Part shown: positions 41,209 to 49,902 of the stretch, piece by piece | How positions within the stretch are numbered: position 1 is the stretch's first letter | Layout of the letters: each line of letters begins with the position of its first letter | Assembly: GCA_964412015.1 (NCBI GenBank) | Contig: CAYPMO010000013.1 | Span: 14,954-78,953 of the forward strand | DNA length: 64,000 nt | Reading direction: 5' to 3' | DNA from: SZUA-318 sp964412015 | GTDB taxonomy: Bacteria > Gemmatimonadota > Gemmatimonadetes > Longimicrobiales > Gaopeijiaceae | Translations under genes and position numbers: made by a program | Notes under the pieces: model-generated | What the model saw: the letters and a program-made list of their open reading frames with translations, nothing else | Databases searched by the model: none | What the model was told of the DNA's origin: nothing

Positions 41209-43424
41209 GGGGTGCCGCGCTCGTCGTCTCGCTCGCAGCCGTGCTCGTCGGTGCGGCGTCGCCCACTCGGGCCCAACCGACGTGCGACCCGTTCACGTCC
41301 GAGACCGCCCGCGCTCTCTACGAGACGGCGGCGGCGGGGCGCGAGCGTCTGGACGACTCGGTCATGCGCTACACGGCCCTGGTGCGCCAGCGCATGTCCG
41401 CGGGGCTCCGGATGCCCCTCAAGGACCGGACGCTGTTCCGCTCCGAGTCCGCCTCCCGCGTCCGATGGTGGCGGGACGGACGCACGCTCGTGCAGGTGCT
41501 GGCGCTCCGCGAGCAGACGCCCCTGGGCCTGGATGCCGACGCCGCCCGTCCACCCTTCTCGGACGAGCCGTTCGATCCCCTGAACGACCGTCTCGTGTTC
41601 GGGCTCGCGTCCACCCGGGACATGGAGGAGGAGGCCGACTCCGACGACTACGGGTTCGAGCATCCGCTGGTCCGGCGCTATAGGGACCACTACCGCTTCT
41701 CGGTGGGCGACTCCCTTACGCTCTCGCTCCCGGACGGGCGGCGCATCCGGGCCGTCGAGCTCCGGGTCGTGCCGAGGGTCGCCGACCCCCATCGCATGAG
41801 CGGGTCGCTCTGGATCGAGGAGGCGACCGGTGCGCTCGTGCGGGCGGTGTACCGGCTCTCGGAGCCGGTGGACGCGTTTCGCGACACGGACCTGAGGAAC
41901 GAGCAGGACGACGACCTGGAGCGGGTTCCCGCCATCCTGAAGCCCTGGACGTTCGACCTCTCTCTGGTGGCCGTGGAGTACGCGCTCTGGGACTCCCTCG
42001 TGTGGCTGCCCCGGAGCCTCCGCGCCGAGGGAACGGCCAGGGCCGGCATTCTGAGCGCGCCGGCCGCGATGGAGCTGACGTACGAGATGGAGGACGTGGT
42101 CACCGAGGGGAGCTCGGAGCACGGCGAGGCGCCGGAAGATTCATCGAGCCGGAGCCTCGGAGACGCGGACCCGATCGGGTGGGATTCGACCGGGATCGGT
42201 TGGGTTCCCGATTCCGGATGGAGCCGTCGGCATGACGCGCGGGGCCGGCGCACGGTGCGCTATCTGGTCCCGGTCGACCGCTCGGTGCTGTCCACGAGTC
42301 CGCTTCTTCCCCCACCGATCTGGGACGACGCTCCCGGCTTCACGACCCCGGACGAGCTCGAGGCGTTCGCGCGGAGCCTGGAGGCGCTCCCGGAGCCGGA
42401 GACGCCCGCGCGCGCGCCGGCGACGTTCCGGTGGGGGTGGCAGCGTACCGACCTGCTGAGGTACAACCGCGTCGAAGGGCTGTCGGTGGGCGCGCGCGGC
42501 CAGATCTACCCGGAAACGCCGGTGGGGCCCCTCTCGCTCACGGTCACCGCGCGGATCGGATCGGCGGACCGGGAGCCCAACGGGCGCCTCGACGTGACCC
42601 GGGAGAACGTGCGGCGGCGGGTCACGCTGAGCGGGTACCATGAGCTCGCGGCTGTGGAAGAGGGCGCTCGACACCTCGGGCTCGGGAACTCGGTGACCGC
42701 GCTCCTCTTCGGGCGCGACGACGGGGACTACTATCTGCGTACGGGGGGCGCGCTCGAGTGGACGCCTCCGGCGTCGGAGCGCGCCACGTTCCGCGTGCGG
42801 GCACGGGCCGAACGCCACGACGCCGTACCCGCATCCGCGGATTTCGCGCTCCGCCACCTGGGCGACGAGGACTGGCGCTTCCGGCCGAACCTCCAGGCCG
42901 ACGTGGGGTGGGACGTGGGCGGTGACGTGACGCTCGCTCCCTGGTGGGGGAGCGACCCCAGGGAAACGCAGGGAGGCCTCGAGCTCGTGGCCCAGGCGGG
43001 CGTGGGCACGTGGTCGTATCGCAGGGCATCCCTGGTGGGCCGGCTGGCCCTGCCGCTGCCTGCGGGCTTCAGGGTGGCGCTCGAGTCGGGGGGCGGCACG
43101 AGCTGGGGCGAGCCCCCCGCGCAGCGGCGATTCCTGATCGGCGGCGCCGCGACGCTCCGTGGGTACGAGCCCGGAACGCTCGGGGGCCGATCGTACGTGC
43201 GCACCCGGGGGGAGGTGGCGCGGCAGTTCGCGTTCGGAGCCGTCAGCTTCTTCTCCGGCGCCGCCTGGGCCGGGGAGCGCCACGAATTCGACACCGGCGA
43301 CGCGCTCTGGTCCGCCGGTGCCGGCCTTTCGCTGGTGGACGGGCTCATCCGCGTGGATGCGGCCTGGGGCCTGCGGGAGCCGCGGGACTTCCGCCTGGAG
43401 CTGTACCTCGACGGGGTGCTGTAG
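41205..43424 (+). CDS. Outer membrane protein with Omp85-like C-terminal barrel
   Basis: A 739-residue exported protein (signal peptide ending near SPTRAQ). Residues 30-430 are a predicted periplasmic region rich in beta-strands with no recognisable POTRA repeat. A low-complexity acidic/Ser section lies near 305-345. The C-terminal 300 residues alternate as amphipathic strands and contain RRFLIGGAATLRGYEPGTLGG, matching the Omp85/BamA surface-antigen motif with the RGY core, and end in a strand with a terminal hydrophobic residue. It could be a transporter or assembly factor. It starts with GTG overlapping the upstream repeat-protein stop. Confidence 0.72.
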   Translation: MRGAALVVSLAAVLVGAASPTRAQPTCDPFTSETARALYETAAAGRERLDDSVMRYTALVRQRMSAGLRMPLKDRTLFRSESASRVRWWRDGRTLVQVLALREQTPLGLDADAARPPFSDEPFDPLNDRLVFGLASTRDMEEEADSDDYGFEHPLVRRYRDHYRFSVGDSLTLSLPDGRRIRAVELRVVPRVADPHRMSGSLWIEEATGALVRAVYRLSEPVDAFRDTDLRNEQDDDLERVPAILKPWTFDLSLVAVEYALWDSLVWLPRSLRAEGTARAGILSAPAAMELTYEMEDVVTEGSSEHGEAPEDSSSRSLGDADPIGWDSTGIGWVPDSGWSRRHDARGRRTVRYLVPVDRSVLSTSPLLPPPIWDDAPGFTTPDELEAFARSLEALPEPETPARAPATFRWGWQRTDLLRYNRVEGLSVGARGQIYPETPVGPLSLTVTARIGSADREPNGRLDVTRENVRRRVTLSGYHELAAVEEGARHLGLGNSVTALLFGRDDGDYYLRTGGALEWTPPASERATFRVRARAERHDAVPASADFALRHLGDEDWRFRPNLQADVGWDVGGDVTLAPWWGSDPRETQGGLELVAQAGVGTWSYRRASLVGRLALPLPAGFRVALESGGGTSWGEPPAQRRFLIGGAATLRGYEPGTLGGRSYVRTRGEVARQFAFGAVSFFSGAAWAGERHEFDTGDALWSAGAGLSLVDGLIRVDAAWGLREPRDFRLELYLDGVL

Positions 43425-43536
43425 CGGCGCGTCGCCGGAATTGGGGGCCGAGCCCGACTGGACGGCTCCTCCCGGGCGCGGCACAATAGCGGAGCGCCTC
43501 TCGAAGGGCGCACCCGCTTCAGCGACCGAGGTCCCC

Positions 43537-46131
43537 ATGCCGTCCCGCACGCGCCTCCGTTCACCGCTGGTCGCCCTCGTCTTCTTCGCCGCCGCGTGCG
43601 AGGGGCCGACGCCCCCGCCCGTGGAGCTCGGCGTCCCGTGGGCGCTGGCGGAGCACCGCGCCCGGACGATCTCGGGGCTGTCCTACGACTACGATCTCCG
43701 GGTGCCGTCCTCGACGGAGGAGCCCGTCGAGGGCAGGGTGCTCCTTGCGTTCGAGTGGAACGATCCGGACGCCTTCGATCTGATCATGGACTTCGTGAGC
43801 CCCTCCGAGCGGATCCGGAGCGTGCGCGTGAACGGCGCCGATGTGTCCTGGACGTCCATGGAGGACCATGTGATGGTGCCCGCGAGCGAACTCGCGCCGG
43901 GGCACAACGAGCTCGAGGTGGAGTTCGTGGCTGGCGACGAGGCCCTCAACCGGAACGAGGAGTTCCTCTACTCGCTCTTCGTTCCGGACCGCGCGCACTT
44001 CAGCCTGCCCGTCTTCGACCAGCCGGACCTCAAGGCGTCGGTGGCGTGGACGCTCCACGTTCCCGGGTCGTGGGAGGCGGTCACGAACGGCCGGCCCATC
44101 GAGGCCCAAGAGTCCCCCGATGGCCGGACCCTCGCGTTCGCGGCCTCCCGGCCCATCCCCACGTACCTGTTCGCGTTCGCGACCGGGCTGTTCTCGGTGG
44201 AGGAGGCGGTCGTAGACGGCCGCGCCATGCGGATGTTCCATCGTGAGACCGATGCGCGGAAGATCGCGCGCAACCGCGACGCGATCTTCGAGCTGCACGG
44301 CCGCGCCCTGGCCTGGCTCGAGGACTACACGGGCATCGCGTACCCCTTCGACACGTTCGACTTCGCGCTGATCCCGTCGTTCCAGTACGGCGGAATGGAG
44401 CATCCCGGCGCGATCTACTACAACGCGTCGGGGCTCCTGCTGGACGAGAGCGCGACACAGAGCGAGATCCTCGGGCGCGCCAGCGTCATCGCGCACGAGA
44501 CGTCGCACATGTGGTTCGGCGACCTCGTGACGATGAGGTGGTTCGACGACGTCTGGACCAAGGAGGTCTTCGCGAACTTCATGGCCGCGAAGATCGTCCA
44601 TCCCTCGTTCCCCGAGGTGGACCATGACCTGCGCTTCCTGACCGCGCACCATCCGGCCGCCTACGGGGTGGACCGCACGCCGGGGGCCAACCCCATCCGC
44701 CAGCCGCTCGAGAACCTGCGCGAGGCCGGGACGCTCTACGGCGCGATCATCTACCAGAAAGCGCCGATCGTGATGACGCACCTGGAGGCGCGGGTGGGGG
44801 AGGACGCGCTCCGGGACGGGCTGCGCGAGTACCTCGCTACCCACGCTTACGGGAACGCCACCTGGCCGGACCTGATCGCGATCCTCGATCGTGCTTCGCC
44901 CGAGGATCTCGCCGCGTGGAGTCGCGTGTGGGTGGAGGAGCCGGGGCGGCCGCGCGTGACCGTGAGGCGCGAGCGGGGCGATGTCGTGCTGGTCCAGGAC
45001 GACCCTTCCGGGGCGGGAAAGGTGTGGCCGCAGACGCTCCACGTGCGGCTGGGCCGGGACCAGGGAGACACGCTCGTCACCGTCGAGCTGGAAGCGGAAG
45101 CGGTGCGCATCCCCGGCGCGGGCGACGGGAGCCTGCGCTGGGTGCTCCCCAACGGGTCGGGCGTGGAATACGGGCTGTTCCTCCTGGACAGCCAGAGCGT
45201 CGCGTGGCTCACGGACAGCCTTCCGGCTCTCGCGCCGGCGCTGACGCGCGGCACGGCATGGGTCACGCTGTGGGACCTGGTATGGGAGCGGCGCGTCACG
45301 CCCGACGGGTTTCTCGACCTGGCGCTCCGCGCGCTCCCGCGGGAGACCGATGAGCTGAACCTCGGCCGCGTGCTCGCGTACGTGACATCCGCCTACTGGA
45401 GCCTGCTCGATTCCGGAGCGCGCGCGGCCCGGGCACCGGAGGTGGAGGCGGTCCTCTGGGCCGGCGTCACCGGCTCGCGTCCCGTGACGGCGCGCTCAGC
45501 GTTCCTCGGCGCTTGGCGTTCCGCCGCGATCACGCCCGACGCGGTGGCGCGTATGGAGCGATTGTGGCGGGGCGCGGAGCGGCTCCCGGGCCTGCCCCTC
45601 TCGGAGAGCGACCAGACCGCGCTTGCCACGGCCCTGGCCGTTCGGGAGGTGGGCGGGTGGGCGGCGATCCTGGACGAGCAGGAGGCACGCATCACGAACC
45701 CCGATCGGAAGGCGCGCTTCCGGTTCGTGCGCCCGTCGCTCGACGCCGACCCCGCGGTGCGCACGGCGTTCTTCGAGTCGCTCCGCGACCCCGCGAACCG
45801 CGAGCGTGAGCCATGGGTGCTCTCCGGCCTGCAGAACCTGCACCATCCGCTCCGGGCGGCGAGCGCGCTCGGTACGATCCGCCCGGCGCTGGAGATGCTG
45901 GAGGAGATCCAGCGGACCGGGGACATCTTCTTTCCGGGCCGCTGGCTCGACGCCACGCTCGGCGGGCACAACGAAGTCGAGGCCGCCGAGGAAGTGCGGC
46001 GGTTCCTGGAGGAGCGTCCCGACCTGCCGCTCCGCCTCCGGGGAAAGGTGCTTCAGTCCGCCGACGGCGCCTGGCGCGCGGCCGCCATCGTGCATGGGTA
46101 TGGACGTCGTGGCGGAACTGCGGGTCGGTGA
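43537..46131 (+). CDS. M1 family metallopeptidase, probable lipoprotein
   Basis: An 864-residue zinc aminopeptidase-like enzyme. The zinc site is HETSH (H320, E321, H324) with the third ligand E343 after 18 residues, the exact M1 spacing. The exopeptidase motif, usually GxMEN, reads GGMEH with H289 in place of Asn, which may alter N-terminus recognition. The transition-state Tyr lies in YGAIIYQK. The N-terminus ends in FFAAAC (C21), a likely lipobox. A long C-terminal helical region (about 560-864) resembles the ERAP/HEAT-like domain. It lies 112 bp after the barrel gene. It would process peptides in the periplasm. Confidence 0.92.
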   Translation: MPSRTRLRSPLVALVFFAAACEGPTPPPVELGVPWALAEHRARTISGLSYDYDLRVPSSTEEPVEGRVLLAFEWNDPDAFDLIMDFVSPSERIRSVRVNGADVSWTSMEDHVMVPASELAPGHNELEVEFVAGDEALNRNEEFLYSLFVPDRAHFSLPVFDQPDLKASVAWTLHVPGSWEAVTNGRPIEAQESPDGRTLAFAASRPIPTYLFAFATGLFSVEEAVVDGRAMRMFHRETDARKIARNRDAIFELHGRALAWLEDYTGIAYPFDTFDFALIPSFQYGGMEHPGAIYYNASGLLLDESATQSEILGRASVIAHETSHMWFGDLVTMRWFDDVWTKEVFANFMAAKIVHPSFPEVDHDLRFLTAHHPAAYGVDRTPGANPIRQPLENLREAGTLYGAIIYQKAPIVMTHLEARVGEDALRDGLREYLATHAYGNATWPDLIAILDRASPEDLAAWSRVWVEEPGRPRVTVRRERGDVVLVQDDPSGAGKVWPQTLHVRLGRDQGDTLVTVELEAEAVRIPGAGDGSLRWVLPNGSGVEYGLFLLDSQSVAWLTDSLPALAPALTRGTAWVTLWDLVWERRVTPDGFLDLALRALPRETDELNLGRVLAYVTSAYWSLLDSGARAARAPEVEAVLWAGVTGSRPVTARSAFLGAWRSAAITPDAVARMERLWRGAERLPGLPLSESDQTALATALAVREVGGWAAILDEQEARITNPDRKARFRFVRPSLDADPAVRTAFFESLRDPANREREPWVLSGLQNLHHPLRAASALGTIRPALEMLEEIQRTGDIFFPGRWLDATLGGHNEVEAAEEVRRFLEERPDLPLRLRGKVLQSADGAWRAAAIVHGYGRRGGTAGR

Positions 46132-46152
46132 CCGCAATCGTGTAGGCGAAGG

Positions 46153-47064
46153 TTGAGCGCGAAAGCTGACGGGCCGGAGATTCCCTGGCCGGGGATCGTA
46201 ACGCCGCTGTCGTTCGTTCCGCCCGGCATGCAGTCCATGGCATTCAGCGCGTTCTTCTTCTCGCTGATGGGCGCCATGGTCAAGCTGGCCGGCACGTCGG
46301 TGCCGTTGTTCGAGGTCGTGTTGGCCCGCTCGCTCGTGGTCCTGGTGCTCTCGGGGGCCGCGCTGCTCCGGGACGGCACGGGCTTCCGCGGAGACGAGCC
46401 GCACCTCATGCTGCTGCGCAGCCTGTTCGGGTTCGGCGCGCTGTCGTGCTACTACTTCGCGGTCATCCATCTCCCGCTCGCCGACGCCACGGTCATCCAC
46501 TTCACCAACCCGGTGTTCACGGCGCTCATCGCGTCGCTCTGGCTCCGGGAGCACATGGGAGCCCGCGAGGTCCTGCTCGTGCTGGCCAGCCTGGGCGGCG
46601 TCGTGGTGGTGGCGCGTCCCGGGTTCCTGTTCGGAGGCGGCGGCCTGCCCGCCCTTCCCGTACTCGTAGGACTGTGCGGCGCGCTCTTCTCCGCCAGCGC
46701 GGCCGTCGCCGTCCGCCGGCTGCGCAACGAGCCTCCGATGCTCGTGGTCTTCTCGTTCGCGCTGGTCTCCACCGTGGTCTCCCTTCCCGTGGCGGCGGCG
46801 GGCTTCGAGTGGCCTTCGCCGTTCGTGCTTCTGGTCCTTCTCGGGGTGGGCGTGGCTACCCACTTCGGCCAGGTGTTCTCCACGTGGGGCCTCCGGCTCG
46901 AGCGCGCAGGCCGCGCTTCGACCGTCGGCTATCTCCAGATCGTCTTCGCCGCCGCGTGGGGCTGGCTCCTTTTTTCCGACGCGCCCGACGCATGGACGGG
47001 ATTGGGGGCCGCGGTCATCGTGGGATGCACGCTGGTGTTGCTTCGGCTGCATCCCGTCCGCTGA
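46153..47064 (+). CDS. EamA/DMT superfamily permease
   Basis: A 303-residue membrane protein with ten hydrophobic segments in two EamA repeats. AFSAFFFSLMGAMVKLAG opens the first, and ADATVIHFTNPVFTALIA is the family signature. Members export metabolites or small organic molecules; the substrate is unpredictable. The start is uncertain: TTG 46153 has purine-rich AGGCGAAGG directly upstream, while ATG 46228 would give a shorter protein starting right at TM1. The TTG version adds a 25-residue cytoplasmic lead. Confidence 0.88.
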   Translation: MSAKADGPEIPWPGIVTPLSFVPPGMQSMAFSAFFFSLMGAMVKLAGTSVPLFEVVLARSLVVLVLSGAALLRDGTGFRGDEPHLMLLRSLFGFGALSCYYFAVIHLPLADATVIHFTNPVFTALIASLWLREHMGAREVLLVLASLGGVVVVARPGFLFGGGGLPALPVLVGLCGALFSASAAVAVRRLRNEPPMLVVFSFALVSTVVSLPVAAAGFEWPSPFVLLVLLGVGVATHFGQVFSTWGLRLERAGRASTVGYLQIVFAAAWGWLLFSDAPDAWTGLGAAVIVGCTLVLLRLHPVR

Positions 47065-47070
47065 CGCATC

Positions 47071-47088
47071 CCGGGGCCGGCGCCCCGG
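47071..47088 (+). terminator. Strong GC hairpin after the EamA gene
   Basis: CCGGGGC (47071-47077), loop CGGC, then GCCCCGG (47082-47088) gives a perfect 7-bp stem beginning 7 bp after the EamA stop. No T-tract follows, so intrinsic termination is uncertain. It separates the EamA gene from the second RND operon. Confidence 0.4.
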
Positions 47089-47285
47089 CGCGGGCAGGCG
47101 GCGGGAAGGAGCGGAGGATACAGTCGCGCCACGCCCTCTGAGCTCCTCCAGCGGCATTTCCTGTCATCCGGGATGCCGGTATGCGCCTTCGGTCATCGAA
47201 CGGCGTTCCCGGGCGTAATTCCAGCCGGGCCGACCGGACGTCGGGTCCGAGTCACGGCGTCATGGGATGAAGGACGAGGAGGAGA

Positions 47286-48794
47286 ATGACCAACCGAGTG
47301 GTTCACGTCCGGCCGCGCCGGGCTGCACGGGATACCGTAGCCCTCGCGGCCGTGGTAGCGACGCTCGTGCTGAGTGATATCCGGGCGCTGGCGGCGCAGG
47401 ACGCGACGCCGCTTTCGCTCGATCAGGTCGTGCGGACGGCCCTGCGGCGGAACCGCGACGTGCGCGCGGCCCGACACGCGCTCGAGGAGGCCAACGAACG
47501 GGTTTCCGAGGCGTGGTCGGGCGTCTACCCGTCCGTGGACTTCAACGCCTCCTACACGCGTAACGTCTCCCCGACGGTCAACTTCCTTCCCGCGGTGATC
47601 TTCGATCCGAGCGCGGGGCCCGACGACTACATCGCCGTTCAGTTCGGCGCCGACAACCAATGGCAGTCCACGGTCAGCCTGGAGCAGCCGATCTTCTCGG
47701 CGGCCGCGTTCATCGGAGTGGGTGCCGCGGGTCGCTTCCGCAACCTCCAGCAGGAGGTCGTGCGCGGGCTGAACCAGTCCGTCGTCACCCGGGTGCGGGG
47801 CGCCTACTACCAGCTCCTGCTTCAGCAGGAGCAGATGCGGCTCATCACGAAGTCCGTGGAGCGGGTGCGCGCGTCGCTCGCCGAGACGTGCTCGCTCAAC
47901 GAAGCGGGGCTGGCGTCGGACTACGACGTGCTGCGCCTGGAGGTCGAGCTCGCGAACCTGGAACCCAATCTCCGCCGGGCCGAGAACGCGGTGCGGCAGG
48001 CCCAGCGCCAGCTCGCCCTCGAACTCGACCTGGCACCGGAGGACCCAATCTCGGTCCGGGGATCGCTGGCGACGATGGACCTGGACGACTTCGGCGCCAA
48101 CGACGACGCGAACCGTGAGGTGCTCGCATTCTCCGGGTTCCGCGGCGAGGGAATGGAGGTGGTGGACGAAGCGATCCGGATGGCGCAGGAGCTCCGCTCC
48201 GACATCCGCCAACTCGTGTTGACCGAGTCGCTACGCAAGACCGAGATGCGCCTCGAGCAGATCGAGTACCTCCCGGAGGTCACGTTCTTCGGGAACTACA
48301 TCATCAGCGCGCAGGACAACGGTGGGCCCGACTTCTTCGCGAAGGGCGACGGGCAGCGGGCGTACGGGCGGAACATCGGTGTGCGGGTGAGCCTGCCCGT
48401 CTTCGCCGGCTTCCGTCGCGACGCGCGCGTCGACCAGAAACGCGCGGCGCTGCGTCAGGCGGAAACCCAGACCCGCCTCGTCGAAGACCAGGCCCGCGTG
48501 CAGGTCCGGAACCTCGTCGAGCAGGCCGACGAGGCGCTGCTACGCGCCAGGGGCCAGAAGCTCGCAGTCCGGCAGGCGCAGCGGGGATTCGAGATCGCGA
48601 GCGCCCAGTACGGCGAAGGGCTCGGCAGCCAGCTGGAGCTCACCGACGCCGAGGTGGCGCTCCGCCAGAGTGAGTTCAACTACGCGCAGGCGGTCTTCGA
48701 CTTCCTGATCACGCGTGCCCAGCTCGACCAGGCCACGGGGAGCGTTCCGCTGGTGGACGTGGACCCCATGGCCGAAGAGGGCTTCCAGGACTGA
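47286..48794 (+). CDS. TolC-family outer membrane efflux protein (second system)
   Basis: A 502-residue TolC/OEP protein. After a 30-35-residue signal region (ending ALAAQ), LSLDQVVRTALRRNRDVRAARH is the standard OEP start. The two helical repeats are complete, the second including GVRVSLPVFAGFRRDARVDQKRAAL. A strong GGAGGAG ribosome-binding site precedes the ATG. It is the first gene of an OEP-adaptor-RND operon, the reverse of the order adaptor-OEP-RND in the first system. Confidence 0.92.
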   Translation: MTNRVVHVRPRRAARDTVALAAVVATLVLSDIRALAAQDATPLSLDQVVRTALRRNRDVRAARHALEEANERVSEAWSGVYPSVDFNASYTRNVSPTVNFLPAVIFDPSAGPDDYIAVQFGADNQWQSTVSLEQPIFSAAAFIGVGAAGRFRNLQQEVVRGLNQSVVTRVRGAYYQLLLQQEQMRLITKSVERVRASLAETCSLNEAGLASDYDVLRLEVELANLEPNLRRAENAVRQAQRQLALELDLAPEDPISVRGSLATMDLDDFGANDDANREVLAFSGFRGEGMEVVDEAIRMAQELRSDIRQLVLTESLRKTEMRLEQIEYLPEVTFFGNYIISAQDNGGPDFFAKGDGQRAYGRNIGVRVSLPVFAGFRRDARVDQKRAALRQAETQTRLVEDQARVQVRNLVEQADEALLRARGQKLAVRQAQRGFEIASAQYGEGLGSQLELTDAEVALRQSEFNYAQAVFDFLITRAQLDQATGSVPLVDVDPMAEEGFQD

Positions 48795-48813
48795 GAGGAA
48801 CACAGTGGAGCGG

Positions 48814-49890
48814 ATGACGGTGAACGTTCGGTGGATCCATGGGTCGTTGGCCTTGGCGGTCGGAATCGCGCTTGCCGGCTGTGGTGGGGCCGAGGCGGGG
48901 GCGGAGGGCCCGAGCCCGGAGGAGGCTGTCCGGGTCGTGAACGTGGAGGTCCGTGAGATCGCCACGGGGTCCTTCGCGGACCGGATCAACCTCACGGGCG
49001 TGGTGCTGGCGAACCGTGACGTCCGGGTCGCGGCGGAGGAGAGTGGGGTCATCCGAGAGATCCTCGAGGAAAAGGGCTCCAGCGTGGCGGCCGGCGAGGC
49101 GCTGGCCAGGATCGACGACGCAATCCTCCGGGCGCAGGTGGAGCAAGCCCGCGCCGCAGCCGACCTCGCGTCCCAGACCTGGGAGCGGCGCAAACGCCTG
49201 TGGGAGGAGAGCCAGGTGGGCTCGGAGATCGCCTATCTGGAGGCCAAATTCGCGGCCGAGCAGACCGCCGCGAGCCTACGTGCCCTCGAGGAGCGACTCG
49301 CGCGCACCCTGGTGCGCGCTCCGTTCGACGGTGTGCTCGAGAGCCGCATGATCGAGGTGGGCAGCATGGTGAGCCCGGGGCAGGTCGTCGCCCGCGTGGT
49401 GGACCTCGACCCCGTGAAGATCGTGGCGGGCGTGCCCGAGCGGTACGCGGCGGACGTGAAGGTGGGCGCCAGGGCCGTGGTGACGTTCGACATGTTCCCC
49501 GGCGAGACGTTCTCCGCCGCGATCCGGTACGTGGGCTCCACCGTGGATCCCCAGAGCCGGACCTTCCCGATCGAAGTGGTGATGCCGAACCCGCGCGGCG
49601 TCGTGAAGCCCGAGATGGTGAGCAACCTCGCGGTCGCGCGCCGCGAGCTCGATTCGGCCGTGGTCGTACCCCGCGACGCCCTCGTGAGGGTCGAGGACGG
49701 GTATGCCGTCTTCGTTACGGCGGAACGTGAGGGTGCGACGGTCGCGGAGGTCCGGCCGGTGGAGCTGGGCCCGAGCCAGCGGGACATGGTGGTGGTGGAG
49801 AGCGGCCTGCGACCGGGTGACCGGATCATCGTCGTGGGCCAGAAGATCGTGGCCGACGGGGATCGCGTGAACGTGGTGGGGAGCCGGTAG
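48814..49890 (+). CDS. RND efflux adaptor lipoprotein (second system)
   Basis: A 358-residue HlyD/AcrA-family adaptor. The ATG at 48814 gives a lipoprotein signal with LAGC (C23); a GTG at 48805 would add three residues. The lipoyl halves read ANRDVRVAAEESGVIREILE and TLVRAPFDGVLESRMIEVG, with a short alpha-hairpin between, then a beta-barrel region. Membrane anchoring by lipid contrasts with the TM anchor of the first adaptor. It lies between its TolC partner (19 bp) and the permease (12 bp). Confidence 0.9.
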   Translation: MTVNVRWIHGSLALAVGIALAGCGGAEAGAEGPSPEEAVRVVNVEVREIATGSFADRINLTGVVLANRDVRVAAEESGVIREILEEKGSSVAAGEALARIDDAILRAQVEQARAAADLASQTWERRKRLWEESQVGSEIAYLEAKFAAEQTAASLRALEERLARTLVRAPFDGVLESRMIEVGSMVSPGQVVARVVDLDPVKIVAGVPERYAADVKVGARAVVTFDMFPGETFSAAIRYVGSTVDPQSRTFPIEVVMPNPRGVVKPEMVSNLAVARRELDSAVVVPRDALVRVEDGYAVFVTAEREGATVAEVRPVELGPSQRDMVVVESGLRPGDRIIVVGQKIVADGDRVNVVGSR

Positions 49891-49902
49891 AGGCGGCGGA
49901 TC

